Shown: positions 18,441 to 26,685 of the stretch, piece after piece
Layout of the letters: each line of letters opens with the position of its first letter
Numbering within the stretch: the first letter of the stretch is position 1
DNA from: FCB group bacterium
GTDB taxonomy: Bacteria > Zixibacteria > MSB-5A5 > GN15 > JAAZOE01
Reading direction: 5' to 3'
Assembly (NCBI GenBank): GCA_024231695.1
Contig: JAAEQF010000395.1
Span: 1 to 37,830, forward strand
Length of the DNA stretch: 37,830 nucleotides
Program-made: the position numbers and the translations under genes
Notes under the pieces: model-generated
Database searches by the model: none
Seen by the model: only the letters and a program-made list of their open reading frames with translations
Told to the model about the DNA's origin: nothing

Positions 18441-21386
18441 TTATTTCTTCTTTGCCTTGGTGGCGGTTTTCTTGGGAGCGGTTTTCTTGGGAGTGGTTTT
18501 CTTGGGACTGGCCGCCTTTTTCACTTTCGTCTTCTTGTCACCGATAGAGGTCACCTTGGCTTTCTTGGCCGCTGTCTTTTTAGTCGCCTTCTTCTTGGTT
18601 GCGGTCTTTTTGGTGAATTTCTTTATCGGAACATCTTTATAAATGTCCTTCGGTCCTGTCGGCTTGGCCAACTTGTCCTTCTCGCGAAGAGTCGCCTGAG
18701 CGGCAACCAGCCGGGCAATCGGCACTCTAAACGGCGAACAGGAAACATAATCCAGACCGACGTCATGACAGAACTGAATCGAAGAAGGATCGCCACCGTG
18801 TTCACCGCAAATTCCAACTTTCAATTCAGAATTTGTTGACCGACCTTTTTCAAAGCCCATTTTAACCAACTGACCGACACCGCTGGCATCGATTGACACA
18901 AACGGGTCGCTGGGCAAGATACCTTTTTCAATATAATACCTCAGGAACGTACCGGCATCATCACGCGAAAAGCCCATGGTCATCTGCGTCAGATCGTTGG
19001 TGCCAAAGGAGAAGAACTGAGCTTCAACGGCCACTTCATCAGCCGTCAATGCCGCCCGCGGAATCTCGATCATTGTCCCCACCAGATAATTGACCTCGGT
19101 CTTGTACGCGCTGGTGGTTTCAAGAGCTATCCGTTCGACTACTTCCTTCTGATTCTTAAACTCATTGACATGCCCGATCAGCGGAATCATGATCTCGGGA
19201 TATACCTTCTTCCCGGCCTTGGTTAAAATACAGGCTGCTTCGATTATCGCCCGAACCTGCATTTCGGTAATTTCGGGATAGACGATACCCAAGCGACAGC
19301 CTCGATGGCCCAGCATTGGGTTCATTTCCTTCAAATCGTCGATACGAGCAAGCAACTTACGGATCGCATCCAGTTTTTCTTCGTATTCCTCGTCATCTTT
19401 ATCCAACTCGCCGATTTTGGCCTCGACATCCTCGCGATGGGGCAAAAACTCATGTAGCGGAGGATCCAGGGTTCGAATGGTGACCGGATAACCCTGCATG
19501 GTTTCCAGAATACCTTTGAAATCGTCGCGTTGGAAAGGCAGCAGCTTGTCCAAAGCCTCCTGCCGTTTTTCCATGGAATCGGCCAGAATCATATCCTGCA
19601 CGATCGGCAATCTTTCTTCGGAGAAAAACATATGCTCGGTTCGGCACAATCCAATACCCTCAGCCCCGAATTTAATCGCCTTGACGGCATCTTCCGGTGT
19701 ATCGGCGTTGGTCCGGACGCCCAGGCGGCGCACAGTGTCGGCCCAATACATCAAAACGGCGAATTCACCGGAAAGCTCCGGCTCAATGGTCGGCACCTTA
19801 CCGACAATAACCTCACCGGCCGAACCGTTAATGGTGATAACTTCACCTTCCTTGATTATCAAACGGCCTATCTGAAAACGTTTTTTGGATTCATTGACTC
19901 GAATCATTTCGCAACCGGCCACACATGGCTTGCCCATTCCACGGGCCACCACGGCGGCATGCGAGGTCATCCCGCCTCGGCTGGTCAGAATAGCGACCGA
20001 AGCGTGCATGCCCTCGATATCATCCGGATTGGTTTCCTTGCGAACCAGAACACACTTTTTCCCAGCCTCAGCGACCTTAACCGCTTCCTCTGATGTAAAG
20101 ACAGCAATACCTGAACCGGCTCCCGGCGAGGCCGACAGTCCGCTGGCCACAACCTTGTAATTGGCGTTGGGATCAAGACGAGGATGCAGAAGTTGATCAA
20201 GCTGGGTCGGTTCGATTCGCATCAACGCCTCTTCTTCTGAAATCAAACCCTCGGCCACCATATCGGTGGCGATTTTCAAAGCTGCCTGTACCGTCCGCTT
20301 TCCGGCACGGGTCTGCAGCATGTACAACTTTCCCTCCTGAATTGTAAACTCAAAATCCTGAACGTCACGATAGTGCTTCTCCAACCGATTAGTGATATCG
20401 CGTAACTGCTTGTAAATTGAAGGCATATCCGTTTTCAGATTGGCTATCGGGGAGGGTGTACGAATACCAGCCACGACGTCCTCACCCTGGGCATTCAGCA
20501 GATACTCACCATAAAATTCATTTTCTCCGGTGCCCGGGTCGCGAGTAAATCCCACGCCGGTACCGGAAGTGTTACCCATATTGCCGTAAACCATGGCCTG
20601 GACATTAACCGCCGTACCCAGGTTGGAAGGGATATTGTTCAAACGGCGATAACTGATTGCCCGAGGATTATGCCAAGAACGAAATACCGCGTCACGAGCC
20701 ATGGCCAGCTGGGCCCAGGGATCCTCCGGGAAAGGCTCGCCCGTTTTCCTCTTAATGATCTGTTTGAACTTCTTAACGATATCTTCAAGATCGGCCACCT
20801 GAAGAGAGCTATCCTGCCGGATATTCTTTTCTTTTTTCTTCTTCTGGATGACATCCTCAAAGAGATCCTTGTCAATACCCTGAACAACATTGCCAAACAT
20901 GGAAATGAATCGACGGTAATTATCATGAGCAAAACGGGCATCACCCGATTTTTCGATTATACCCTGCAGTGTTTCTTCATTAAGACCCAGATTGAGAACC
21001 GTATCCATCATTCCCGGCATCGAAAATTTGGCCCCGGACCGTACCGAAACCAGAAGTGGCTTTTTCGCGTCACCAAAACTGGCCCCCATCTGCTTCTCAA
21101 TCTTGGCCATATAGACTGCCATTTCCTTCTCAAACCAGTCCGGCATAGTCATTTCTTCGTCATAATACATATGACACGCATCGGTGGTAATCGTGAATCC
21201 AGAGGGAACGGGAATCTTGATACTGGTCATTTCCGCCAAACCAGCGCCTTTGCCGCCCAATAAGTCTTTCATGTCACCGCGACCTTCAGCTTTGCCACCG
21301 CCAAAGAAATAAAACAACTTCGGCTTCGTTTTGCCCGTCCCCTTTTTTGAGGACGCTTTTTTGGTTGTCGTTTCGCTTTTAGCCAT
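18441..21386 (-). CDS. ppdK: Pyruvate, phosphate dikinase with lysine-rich N- and C-terminal tails
   Basis: The enzyme interconverts pyruvate, ATP and phosphate with phosphoenolpyruvate, AMP and pyrophosphate in the cytoplasm. The core begins near residue 24 (LFYFFGGGKAEGRGDMKDLL) with the ATP-grasp domain. The swivelling His476 is in SRGGMTSHAAVVARGMG. The C-terminal TIM-barrel has CRTEHMFF, GTNDLTQMTMGFSRDD and catalytic Cys860 in GICGEHGGD. The core ends near residue 905, which is a normal PPDK length. Two tails are unusual: about 20 lysine-rich residues at the front and about 65 at the end made of repeats such as KKTATKKKATKKTAAKKAK and SPKKTTPKKTAPKK. These resemble histone H1-like bacterial tails. 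The end is confirmed by the terminator just downstream. Confidence 0.95.
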   Translation of the reverse strand: MAKSETTTKKASSKKGTGKTKPKLFYFFGGGKAEGRGDMKDLLGGKGAGLAEMTSIKIPVPSGFTITTDACHMYYDEEMTMPDWFEKEMAVYMAKIEKQMGASFGDAKKPLLVSVRSGAKFSMPGMMDTVLNLGLNEETLQGIIEKSGDARFAHDNYRRFISMFGNVVQGIDKDLFEDVIQKKKKEKNIRQDSSLQVADLEDIVKKFKQIIKRKTGEPFPEDPWAQLAMARDAVFRSWHNPRAISYRRLNNIPSNLGTAVNVQAMVYGNMGNTSGTGVGFTRDPGTGENEFYGEYLLNAQGEDVVAGIRTPSPIANLKTDMPSIYKQLRDITNRLEKHYRDVQDFEFTIQEGKLYMLQTRAGKRTVQAALKIATDMVAEGLISEEEALMRIEPTQLDQLLHPRLDPNANYKVVASGLSASPGAGSGIAVFTSEEAVKVAEAGKKCVLVRKETNPDDIEGMHASVAILTSRGGMTSHAAVVARGMGKPCVAGCEMIRVNESKKRFQIGRLIIKEGEVITINGSAGEVIVGKVPTIEPELSGEFAVLMYWADTVRRLGVRTNADTPEDAVKAIKFGAEGIGLCRTEHMFFSEERLPIVQDMILADSMEKRQEALDKLLPFQRDDFKGILETMQGYPVTIRTLDPPLHEFLPHREDVEAKIGELDKDDEEYEEKLDAIRKLLARIDDLKEMNPMLGHRGCRLGIVYPEITEMQVRAIIEAACILTKAGKKVYPEIMIPLIGHVNEFKNQKEVVERIALETTSAYKTEVNYLVGTMIEIPRAALTADEVAVEAQFFSFGTNDLTQMTMGFSRDDAGTFLRYYIEKGILPSDPFVSIDASGVGQLVKMGFEKGRSTNSELKVGICGEHGGDPSSIQFCHDVGLDYVSCSPFRVPIARLVAAQATLREKDKLAKPTGPKDIYKDVPIKKFTKKTATKKKATKKTAAKKAKVTSIGDKKTKVKKAASPKKTTPKKTAPKKTATKAKKK

Positions 21387-21470
21387 CTTTATAAAACTCC
21401 GGTTACGAGTATAAATTTCACACCATTATTTCTGAAACTAACTACTTTTCCAGTGATACGCAATAAGAAA

Positions 21471-21489
21471 GGCGGCCATATGACCGCCT
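21471..21489. terminator. Hairpin between the small basic gene and ppdK
   Basis: GGCGG and CCGCC flank a central CATATG-type palindrome (21471-21488). On the - strand it is followed by a pyrimidine-rich CCTTTCTT, and on the + strand by AAGCTTTTTT. It may reduce read-through from the small gene into ppdK. Confidence 0.4.
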
Positions 21490-21534
21490 ATAAGCTTTTT
21501 TACCCCCTGAAAATTGTAATGGAGACCACCCCTC

Positions 21535-21858
21535 TTACATGGTGAATAACCGTTCACCCGAAATGATCTTTTCCAACATCTTAAGTGTCTTCTCAACAGG
21601 TGAATTCATCAGGTCACAAGTGTTAAAAGTCATTCTGGCCGCGTCCCGAGGACAGACAAAATTGGCCTTGCCCCGGCCACCGCGTTTCTTCTTATGGGTC
21701 AGGTTATATAAACGCTGGTACTCCTTGGCCTTTTCCTTGTGCTTCTTATAATATTCGCGCTGGTACTCCCGACGCGCCTCGGCGGTTAACAGTCTTCCCT
21801 TGGGAGATTTATCCCCATTATTGGCCCCAAACTTTGAAGAATCTGTCGTCCTTGCCAT
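21535..21858 (-). CDS. Small very basic protein, function unknown
   Basis: The 107-residue protein has a strong ribosome-binding site (GAGGTG, five bases from the ATG) and a good promoter candidate upstream, so it is probably expressed. It is rich in Lys, Arg and Tyr. The central segment is likely helical (REYQREYYKKHKEKAKEYQR), followed by THKKKRGGRGK, which suggests nucleic-acid binding, and by a less charged C-terminal helix (PVEKTLKMLEKIISG). Two cysteines (VCPRDAARMTFNTC) are present but too few for a typical zinc finger. I do not recognise the family. ppdK, which itself has lysine-rich tails, begins 148 bases downstream. Confidence 0.7.
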   Translation of the reverse strand: MARTTDSSKFGANNGDKSPKGRLLTAEARREYQREYYKKHKEKAKEYQRLYNLTHKKKRGGRGKANFVCPRDAARMTFNTCDLMNSPVEKTLKMLEKIISGERLFTM

Positions 21859-21954
21859 TCTTCACCTCGCTTTCAATTATACACTGGATCCAGAAAGGCA
21901 ACAATATCCCTTCGCCATATCTCCCAGAAATATAAAGAGCTTCCCCACATGTAA

Positions 21955-21983
21955 TATGTACTCATCTTGTAGGTCATTGTCAA
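21955..21983 (-). promoter_or_regulatory. Promoter candidate for the small basic gene (and perhaps ppdK)
   Basis: On the - strand, a consensus TTGACA (21983-21978) and TACATA (21960-21955) are spaced by 17 bases. The predicted leader is about 90 bases. Confidence 0.5.
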
Positions 21984-22299
21984 GTAAAAACTTGCACATC
22001 ATCAAACTTTTTTCCGTATTGCCATATATAACAACCGGTTACGAATCGCATAAAATCAATTATCACCCACGTCGTTAATTACCATGAACTTATGAGAGAT
22101 CAACAGCAATATGCAGTAAACAGAAAAGGCCCATTACCGACATTGCCCCCCTATAGTATTTTGCAGGGAATGATTCAGATGTTTAGAAGGCCCGGAAGGT
22201 GTCTTCCGTTTCCCCGCCTTCTGTATATATTATACTACTTTCGCGCCCAAAAGTTAAGTTTTATTTTACCCTCGCATGCCTTTTTTGCAGTATTCATGC

Positions 22300-22330
22300 A
22301 AAAAAAAACCCGACGCATCATGCGTCGGGC
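22300..22330 (-). terminator. Strong terminator of the twelve-gene cassette operon
   Basis: On the - strand, CCCGACGCA and TGCGTCGGG (between 22329 and 22309) form a perfect stem with a three-base loop, followed by nine T's (22308-22300). It lies just after the stop codon of the last cassette gene. Confidence 0.88.
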
Positions 22331-22352
22331 TTCAAATGTTCTTCAGCCGCTT

Positions 22353-23093
22353 TTATCCGGCCGTTTCAGGAGTAGTCCGGTTGCGAAGATATTTTATCAA
22401 CTCCAGTAAAATCAACAGCACGATGATCATGACGACCACCCAGAAGAAGATAGTGATACCTCCGCCCGCTTCAATACCCATATCCTTCCAATCACGCAGG
22501 GACTGCACGCGCTGAATGAACAGCGAGATACGGCCCATAACCGTATAGCCGAAGGAAGCACCGAAGCCGATCATCAGGATATAAATCCCCAACTTGGCCA
22601 CTCCCCCGAAAACGCCGGTGTGCGCCTTGGAGAAGAAGAAATAAAAGAGACCGCTGAGAACCCCGACAATGATTACCACGTCGGAGAATCCCGACCAGAA
22701 GCCGGCCCCGAAGTCGGGAGAGCTCATGGTATCGACCAATTGGCGGCTGACCCGATTCTGCATTTCCAGGGGGATGGCCACACCGGTACCGATACCAAGG
22801 TATACGGCAATCGGATAACGTGATATCCAACTTAACTTTTTGGAAAAGCGGAACCACATCAGAACCCCCAGAATAGCAGGCAACATATACCACCACTTGC
22901 CATCGGCCAAGCGATCAAAAAGGGTCGGCACAAGTCCATTATACCAGAGGATAATGGTAAAATAGCCGACCGAAACGCCGACGAAAACATGCTCGGCAAT
23001 CTTATAAAACGGGTTATCCCGATAAAGAAATGAAAGGGTCGCCAAGGTCAACAGGGCCCCGATCGTTGTCCAGAGAAATGTTCCCCAATCCAT
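22353..23093 (-). CDS. Cassette 3 protein D: polytopic membrane protein
   Basis: The 246-residue membrane protein is the third copy of protein D. It has the family signatures FLYRDNPFYKIAEHVFVGVS near the N-terminus, SWISRYPIAVYLGIGTG in the middle, and FGASFGYTVMGRISL near residue 185. Five or six helices are expected. Unlike the D proteins of cassettes 1 and 2, it continues past the conserved end with an extra helix (TIFFWVVVMIIVLLILLELI) and a basic tail (KYLRNRTTPETAG). Its ATG overlaps the stop of protein C by one base (TAATG), so translation is coupled. It is the last gene before the terminator. No known function. Confidence 0.85.
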   Translation of the reverse strand: MDWGTFLWTTIGALLTLATLSFLYRDNPFYKIAEHVFVGVSVGYFTIILWYNGLVPTLFDRLADGKWWYMLPAILGVLMWFRFSKKLSWISRYPIAVYLGIGTGVAIPLEMQNRVSRQLVDTMSSPDFGAGFWSGFSDVVIIVGVLSGLFYFFFSKAHTGVFGGVAKLGIYILMIGFGASFGYTVMGRISLFIQRVQSLRDWKDMGIEAGGGITIFFWVVVMIIVLLILLELIKYLRNRTTPETAG

Positions 23094-23941
23094 TAGTGCA
23101 CCCCTCCTTTCCGGCGTTTCGACAAGAAGAAGCCGATGTTGCCGATCAGGATGAAGAGAATGATAACCACATGCGTCCAGACCTGCACCCGCATAGCCTC
23201 GGTGGCCGGACCGGGCCGATCAACCAGCGTTTCATATTCAGCCGCGCCGAGCATACCGCCCATAAGACCCAAGATCTGACCAGACCCGAGGAAGGGATAA
23301 TAGTCGGCGGCCATAACCCCGGTCACACCAACTCCCAGTGGAGCATTGTAACGGCCGTTGGCATACGAAATCCAGTAGTCGATACCGCTGGTGCCGGTGA
23401 TCAGGATAATGCCGTTGACCTGATCATAGTTGATAATGCCATCCATCACCGGCAGACTATCCACCGGCGTGTTGTAATAATCGTTCGGGAAAGGAATGCG
23501 ATAGTCCTGCCCCATGGCCAGAATCACGATTCCCGGATACGGCTTGTATCCCAGAAAAACGATATCTTCGCCATAAACGACTTCCTTGCCGTGATGAATA
23601 CGAACCGAATCGATTATTTCCAGCATCGCCTGTTCAGCCATGCCCGGTCCATTCTGGGAAAGGGCCGTCATGACTATCTTCATATCCTTGGCCAGGATCT
23701 GCTCCATGATGGCATAGGTCATGGGATGCATTTCGGCCAATGAACCGGGATCGTAATCGATAGCCAGATGGATATATTCGCCCGGCTTACCCGCCTCAAC
23801 AAAATCATAGATCGATCTCACCTCGGGATTGACCCGAATCGGTGTCTTAAAATCGATAGAGAGGCTTATCACGACTACCGCCGCCAGAATCAGGTAAATC
23901 CAACGCCGATCAAGTTTGCTCATTTTCTCAAATAGATTCAT
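23093..23941 (-). CDS. Cassette 3 protein C: membrane-anchored extracytoplasmic domain protein
   Basis: The 282-residue protein has one N-terminal helix (RRWIYLILAAVVVISLSI), a domain of about 210 residues, and one C-terminal helix (HVVIILFILIGNIGFFL) with a basic end (SKRRKGGVH). By the positive-inside rule the domain faces away from the cytoplasm. It aligns with the C proteins of cassettes 1 and 2 through AIDYDPGS...MHPMTYAI, GEDIVFLGYK, YNTPVDSLPVMDGI and GQILGLMGGMLGAAEYETL. The fold looks like alternating strands and helices. The start is supported by GGGAGG five bases upstream. It has only one N-terminal helix, against two and three in its paralogs. Function unknown. Confidence 0.85.
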   Translation of the reverse strand: MNLFEKMSKLDRRWIYLILAAVVVISLSIDFKTPIRVNPEVRSIYDFVEAGKPGEYIHLAIDYDPGSLAEMHPMTYAIMEQILAKDMKIVMTALSQNGPGMAEQAMLEIIDSVRIHHGKEVVYGEDIVFLGYKPYPGIVILAMGQDYRIPFPNDYYNTPVDSLPVMDGIINYDQVNGIILITGTSGIDYWISYANGRYNAPLGVGVTGVMAADYYPFLGSGQILGLMGGMLGAAEYETLVDRPGPATEAMRVQVWTHVVIILFILIGNIGFFLSKRRKGGVH

Positions 23942-23952
23942 GTCGGCCTCCC

Positions 23953-24597
23953 TTAATCCCTGCCCATATAGGTTCGTTCAATACCCAGAATAACTTTCAG
24001 GGCGGTGGCCACCATTCCCAGACCAATACCGATCACGATGGCTCGTTTGGCGGCCAGGTTGGGAACATTTAATATCCAGGCAGCCAGATCAGCATCCCAA
24101 TCACCCAGAGCTCCCATATAGGGATTGAACCTGAGCATCAACACCAGCGCTGACAAAAGCAGCACGGTGGCCAGCGTTGAATGCGCCCGGAAAGCCCGGA
24201 AGGCTGCCGAAGCGATAAAGAACGCCAGCAGAGCATACATGGTCGAGTGAATCGGGATCATAACGTTATTGAAAAACTGACGAAACATATGAGCCTGCAA
24301 ACCTGTGTTTTCAGCGCCCAGCCATTTCATTGCCGCAGTTCCGAACAGAATCATGAGGAACAGTCCGGCCATGGCCAGGATGGCATATTGCCAGTTTTCC
24401 TTTTTTTGTCTGATCTTGTCCGTGTTAACTTTAAGAAACGACCAAATTCCCAAGGCCAGGGCGAAAATTCCGATAATAATCGTCCAGTCCAGCATGTATT
24501 CATAGATTCTCTCGGACGTGGCATGGGGAACGAAAAATTGGACGGCCATAAAGCAACCGGTAACAAAAACAATTAACAGAGGTAATTCTTTTTTCAT
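23953..24597 (-). CDS. Cassette 3 protein B: six-helix membrane protein
   Basis: The 214-residue protein is almost entirely hydrophobic helices, about six, starting with a basic N-terminus (MKKELPLLIVF). It shares with the other B proteins the segments STMYALLAFFIASAAFRAFR near residue 120, the region LNVPNLAAKRAIVIGIGLGM, and the C-terminal ILGIERTYMGRD. The start has a good ribosome-binding site (GGAGG). It lies 14 bases after protein A and 11 bases before protein C. Function unknown; its invariant place in three cassettes argues for a structural subunit of a complex. Confidence 0.85.
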   Translation of the reverse strand: MKKELPLLIVFVTGCFMAVQFFVPHATSERIYEYMLDWTIIIGIFALALGIWSFLKVNTDKIRQKKENWQYAILAMAGLFLMILFGTAAMKWLGAENTGLQAHMFRQFFNNVMIPIHSTMYALLAFFIASAAFRAFRAHSTLATVLLLSALVLMLRFNPYMGALGDWDADLAAWILNVPNLAAKRAIVIGIGLGMVATALKVILGIERTYMGRD

Positions 24598-24611
24598 CTT
24601 GGCCTCCTCCC

Positions 24612-25829
24612 CTAATGACCGACGTGGAACATGTTAACGAAATTCTCCCAACCGAACGAAGCGGCAATAACGCCCAGCAAGATCGAGATAATTACCAACG
24701 CTTTCCCCCAATCCTGCGCCTTGAGCGATCCTAAAAGGACTGGCTCACGGCTGAGATAGGCGGAAGCGGCATACAATTCCTCGCCGATTAGAGTGTAATC
24801 GCAGGCGACGACGAAAAACGGAATCTGGGTTACTTCATCCGTGCCGGATATCTGAATCGATCCGGTCGAGGCTCCGGTTTCGGCCAGGATCAGCGATTCG
24901 GCATAAAATTTCCCCAAATAGAAATTGGTGGCCGGTTTCTCACGGATCATAATGCCGTTGACTGCCCCAACGTACGCAAATTGATAATTGGTCAGGAAAA
25001 AGACCTGATCGTCACTGTAGGCATCCGGCCGGCCGGCGGCGTTATAAGCGCCTTTGACCGTTTCCTGGGCAATGGTCATAACAATCGGATCATAACAGGG
25101 CACGATCAATGTAGTCTGGTATTCGGCGACTTTCTTGGCCACCCGCGACAGAATCGTAAACGAAGCGATAGTGGCGATATCAGCCGCGGTTCCCAAACCA
25201 AGGACATACAAAATAGGCTTGCCCATTTCAGTGGCTCGCCCGATAGCCTCATCGACAGCATCAATACCGGCCAGCGGTCGGACATAAAGGTGATCGCCCT
25301 TCTTGGCCCGCCAGACGAAATAGAGTGTAAAGGCTGTAAACAGAATCACGGCAATCAAGACCGGCATTTTACCGGCATTGAACCATTGCCCTACTCCCTG
25401 CACCGGACCGGTTATGGCCGATTCGGATTCGGAATCAGCGGTCACGGCCACGATTTTGTAATAAAAATCGTGATTCCTTGGTAAATATGCTTTATTTTCT
25501 TCCGTGGCGTCCTTGATCCCTTTATCCTGAAAAGATGTTGATCCGGAACCAACCTGAATCCTTTCCATAAAGGGGCCATCGGGAGCTTCGGCGCGCATTA
25601 CTTTGTAGCCGAGAACAGATTTCTGTCCCTGCGCGTCGTCCACCGACAATTCCCAGGTCAGATTAATGGAATGCCCATTGTCGTATGGCGTGTCGAAAGC
25701 TTGAACATTCAAAGGCGGACCGGGAGGAATTGCTTGGACTACCGAATCGGTCGGGACTTCATCCTGCGCCCAACCGACAGCGGTCAGAAAAAGCACCACC
25801 GCAATCAGCATAACGGTTTTGATTCGCAT
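24612..25829 (-). CDS. Cassette 3 protein A: FN3 protein with conserved cytoplasmic domain
   Basis: I place the start at the ATG at 25829, because GGAG lies five bases upstream and the protein then begins with a signal peptide (MRIKTVMLIAVVLFLTAVGW, cleavage after AQ). An upstream ATG at 25850 would add seven non-signal residues. An FN3-like domain covers about 38-145, followed by a helix (VLIAVILFTAFTLYFVW) and the basic stop-transfer RAKKG. The conserved domain follows: DEAIGRATEMGKPILYV, AGRPDAYSDDQV, KPATNFYLGKFYAESLI and CDYTLIGEELYAASAYLS. A terminal helix ends the protein. Compared with cassettes 1 and 2, the DMDDVQT motif is replaced by TAADIAT. The conserved region resembles uncharacterised domains such as DUF6754, a tentative link from memory. 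Confidence 0.85.
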   Translation of the reverse strand: MRIKTVMLIAVVLFLTAVGWAQDEVPTDSVVQAIPPGPPLNVQAFDTPYDNGHSINLTWELSVDDAQGQKSVLGYKVMRAEAPDGPFMERIQVGSGSTSFQDKGIKDATEENKAYLPRNHDFYYKIVAVTADSESESAITGPVQGVGQWFNAGKMPVLIAVILFTAFTLYFVWRAKKGDHLYVRPLAGIDAVDEAIGRATEMGKPILYVLGLGTAADIATIASFTILSRVAKKVAEYQTTLIVPCYDPIVMTIAQETVKGAYNAAGRPDAYSDDQVFFLTNYQFAYVGAVNGIMIREKPATNFYLGKFYAESLILAETGASTGSIQISGTDEVTQIPFFVVACDYTLIGEELYAASAYLSREPVLLGSLKAQDWGKALVIISILLGVIAASFGWENFVNMFHVGH

Positions 25830-25866
25830 ATTGTCTCCATCAGTATGCATCTATGATTATATTATC

Positions 25867-26685
25867 TTATCTATTTGTTATTACACCCAACCAATTGTCA
25901 AGTAAAAAGGTCAATCGTCCGACCAGAAGCGAGATTCGGCCCATTACCGTATAACCGAAAGAGGCCCCGAAAGTAATCATCAGAATCCAGATACCGAACC
26001 GAGAGGCCGCGCCGAACGCGCCTTTGTGTTCTTTGGAAAAGAAGAAATATATAATCCCGCATAAAACGCCCAGAAAAACAACCAGGTTGCTCAGCATTGT
26101 CACCAACTGCCCCGAGGCCGATAGGGACAGATTGGAAAAGAAATTCCCGATACCCTGCCAGTTGACTAACAGGGGCACGAAAGTCGAAGATATCTGCTCG
26201 ATAAAATCCGACCTCAGAAACCGGGGCAGGTTTAGTCCGGCCGTGGTGCCGACGATAAAGGCCAGCGCCCAGCGCGATATCCAGCCTCCTTTGGGCGAAA
26301 GACGCATCAAAAGAATTACGCCTAAAACCGGCGGGACCAGAAAATGCCATTCATAGCCGGTGAAGGGAACCTCGAACCAATCGCAAAGCGTTTCCGATAT
26401 GCGCGGGAATAGATTACCGACCAAAGTTGACCAGAATCCCAGACACATGGCATAGGCCGCTGACACACCGACATAAAGATGTTCGGCGAATTTGTAAAAC
26501 GGATTGTCCCGATATAAAAAGGACATGATAGCCAGGGTCAAAAAGGCGGCGAAGGTTACATAAAAGCCGTGCAGGAAGGCATCGAAACCGGCTGCGCCAT
26601 CGGGTGCGGAGGTAGCCTTGATTATCAAGCTGACAACAAACAGACAGCAGACAACGAGCATGATGATAATTGGTGTTTTACGCAT
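25867..26685 (-). CDS. Cassette 2 protein D: polytopic membrane protein
   Basis: The 272-residue protein is the longest D protein. It has an extra N-terminal helix (IIIMLVVCCLFVVSLIIKA) before the common part, which starts at FLTLAIMSFLYRDNPFYKFA. The remaining signatures are GGWISRWALAFIVGTTAGL, YFFFSKEHKGAFGAASRFGI and FGASFGYTVMGRISLLVGRL. The start has GGAGGGG about five bases upstream and overlaps protein C by eight bases. The loop between the middle helices is also longer than in the other two copies. Function unknown. Confidence 0.85.
   Translation of the reverse strand: MRKTPIIIMLVVCCLFVVSLIIKATSAPDGAAGFDAFLHGFYVTFAAFLTLAIMSFLYRDNPFYKFAEHLYVGVSAAYAMCLGFWSTLVGNLFPRISETLCDWFEVPFTGYEWHFLVPPVLGVILLMRLSPKGGWISRWALAFIVGTTAGLNLPRFLRSDFIEQISSTFVPLLVNWQGIGNFFSNLSLSASGQLVTMLSNLVVFLGVLCGIIYFFFSKEHKGAFGAASRFGIWILMITFGASFGYTVMGRISLLVGRLTFLLDNWLGVITNR

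Larger units (their letters stand above)
21859..22352. other. Intergenic region between the cassette operon and the ppdK region
   Basis: This 494-base stretch holds the promoter of the small basic gene on one side and the cassette operon terminator on the other. Between them is a nested hairpin: AGAAGG/CCTTCT (22185-22190, 22217-22222) around CGGAAG/CTTCCG (22193-22198, 22203-22208). I see no convincing gene. Confidence 0.5.

Noticed and set aside
22092..22409. 105-residue + strand open frame in the gap before the cassette operon terminator
   Set aside because: It runs through the perfect terminator hairpin and into the antisense of protein D, with no ribosome-binding site and no recognisable sequence.
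23030..23743. 237-residue open frame on the + strand opposite cassette 3 protein C
   Set aside because: It is the reverse-frame shadow of a conserved membrane protein and is rich in His, Asn and Arg in a way typical of such shadows.
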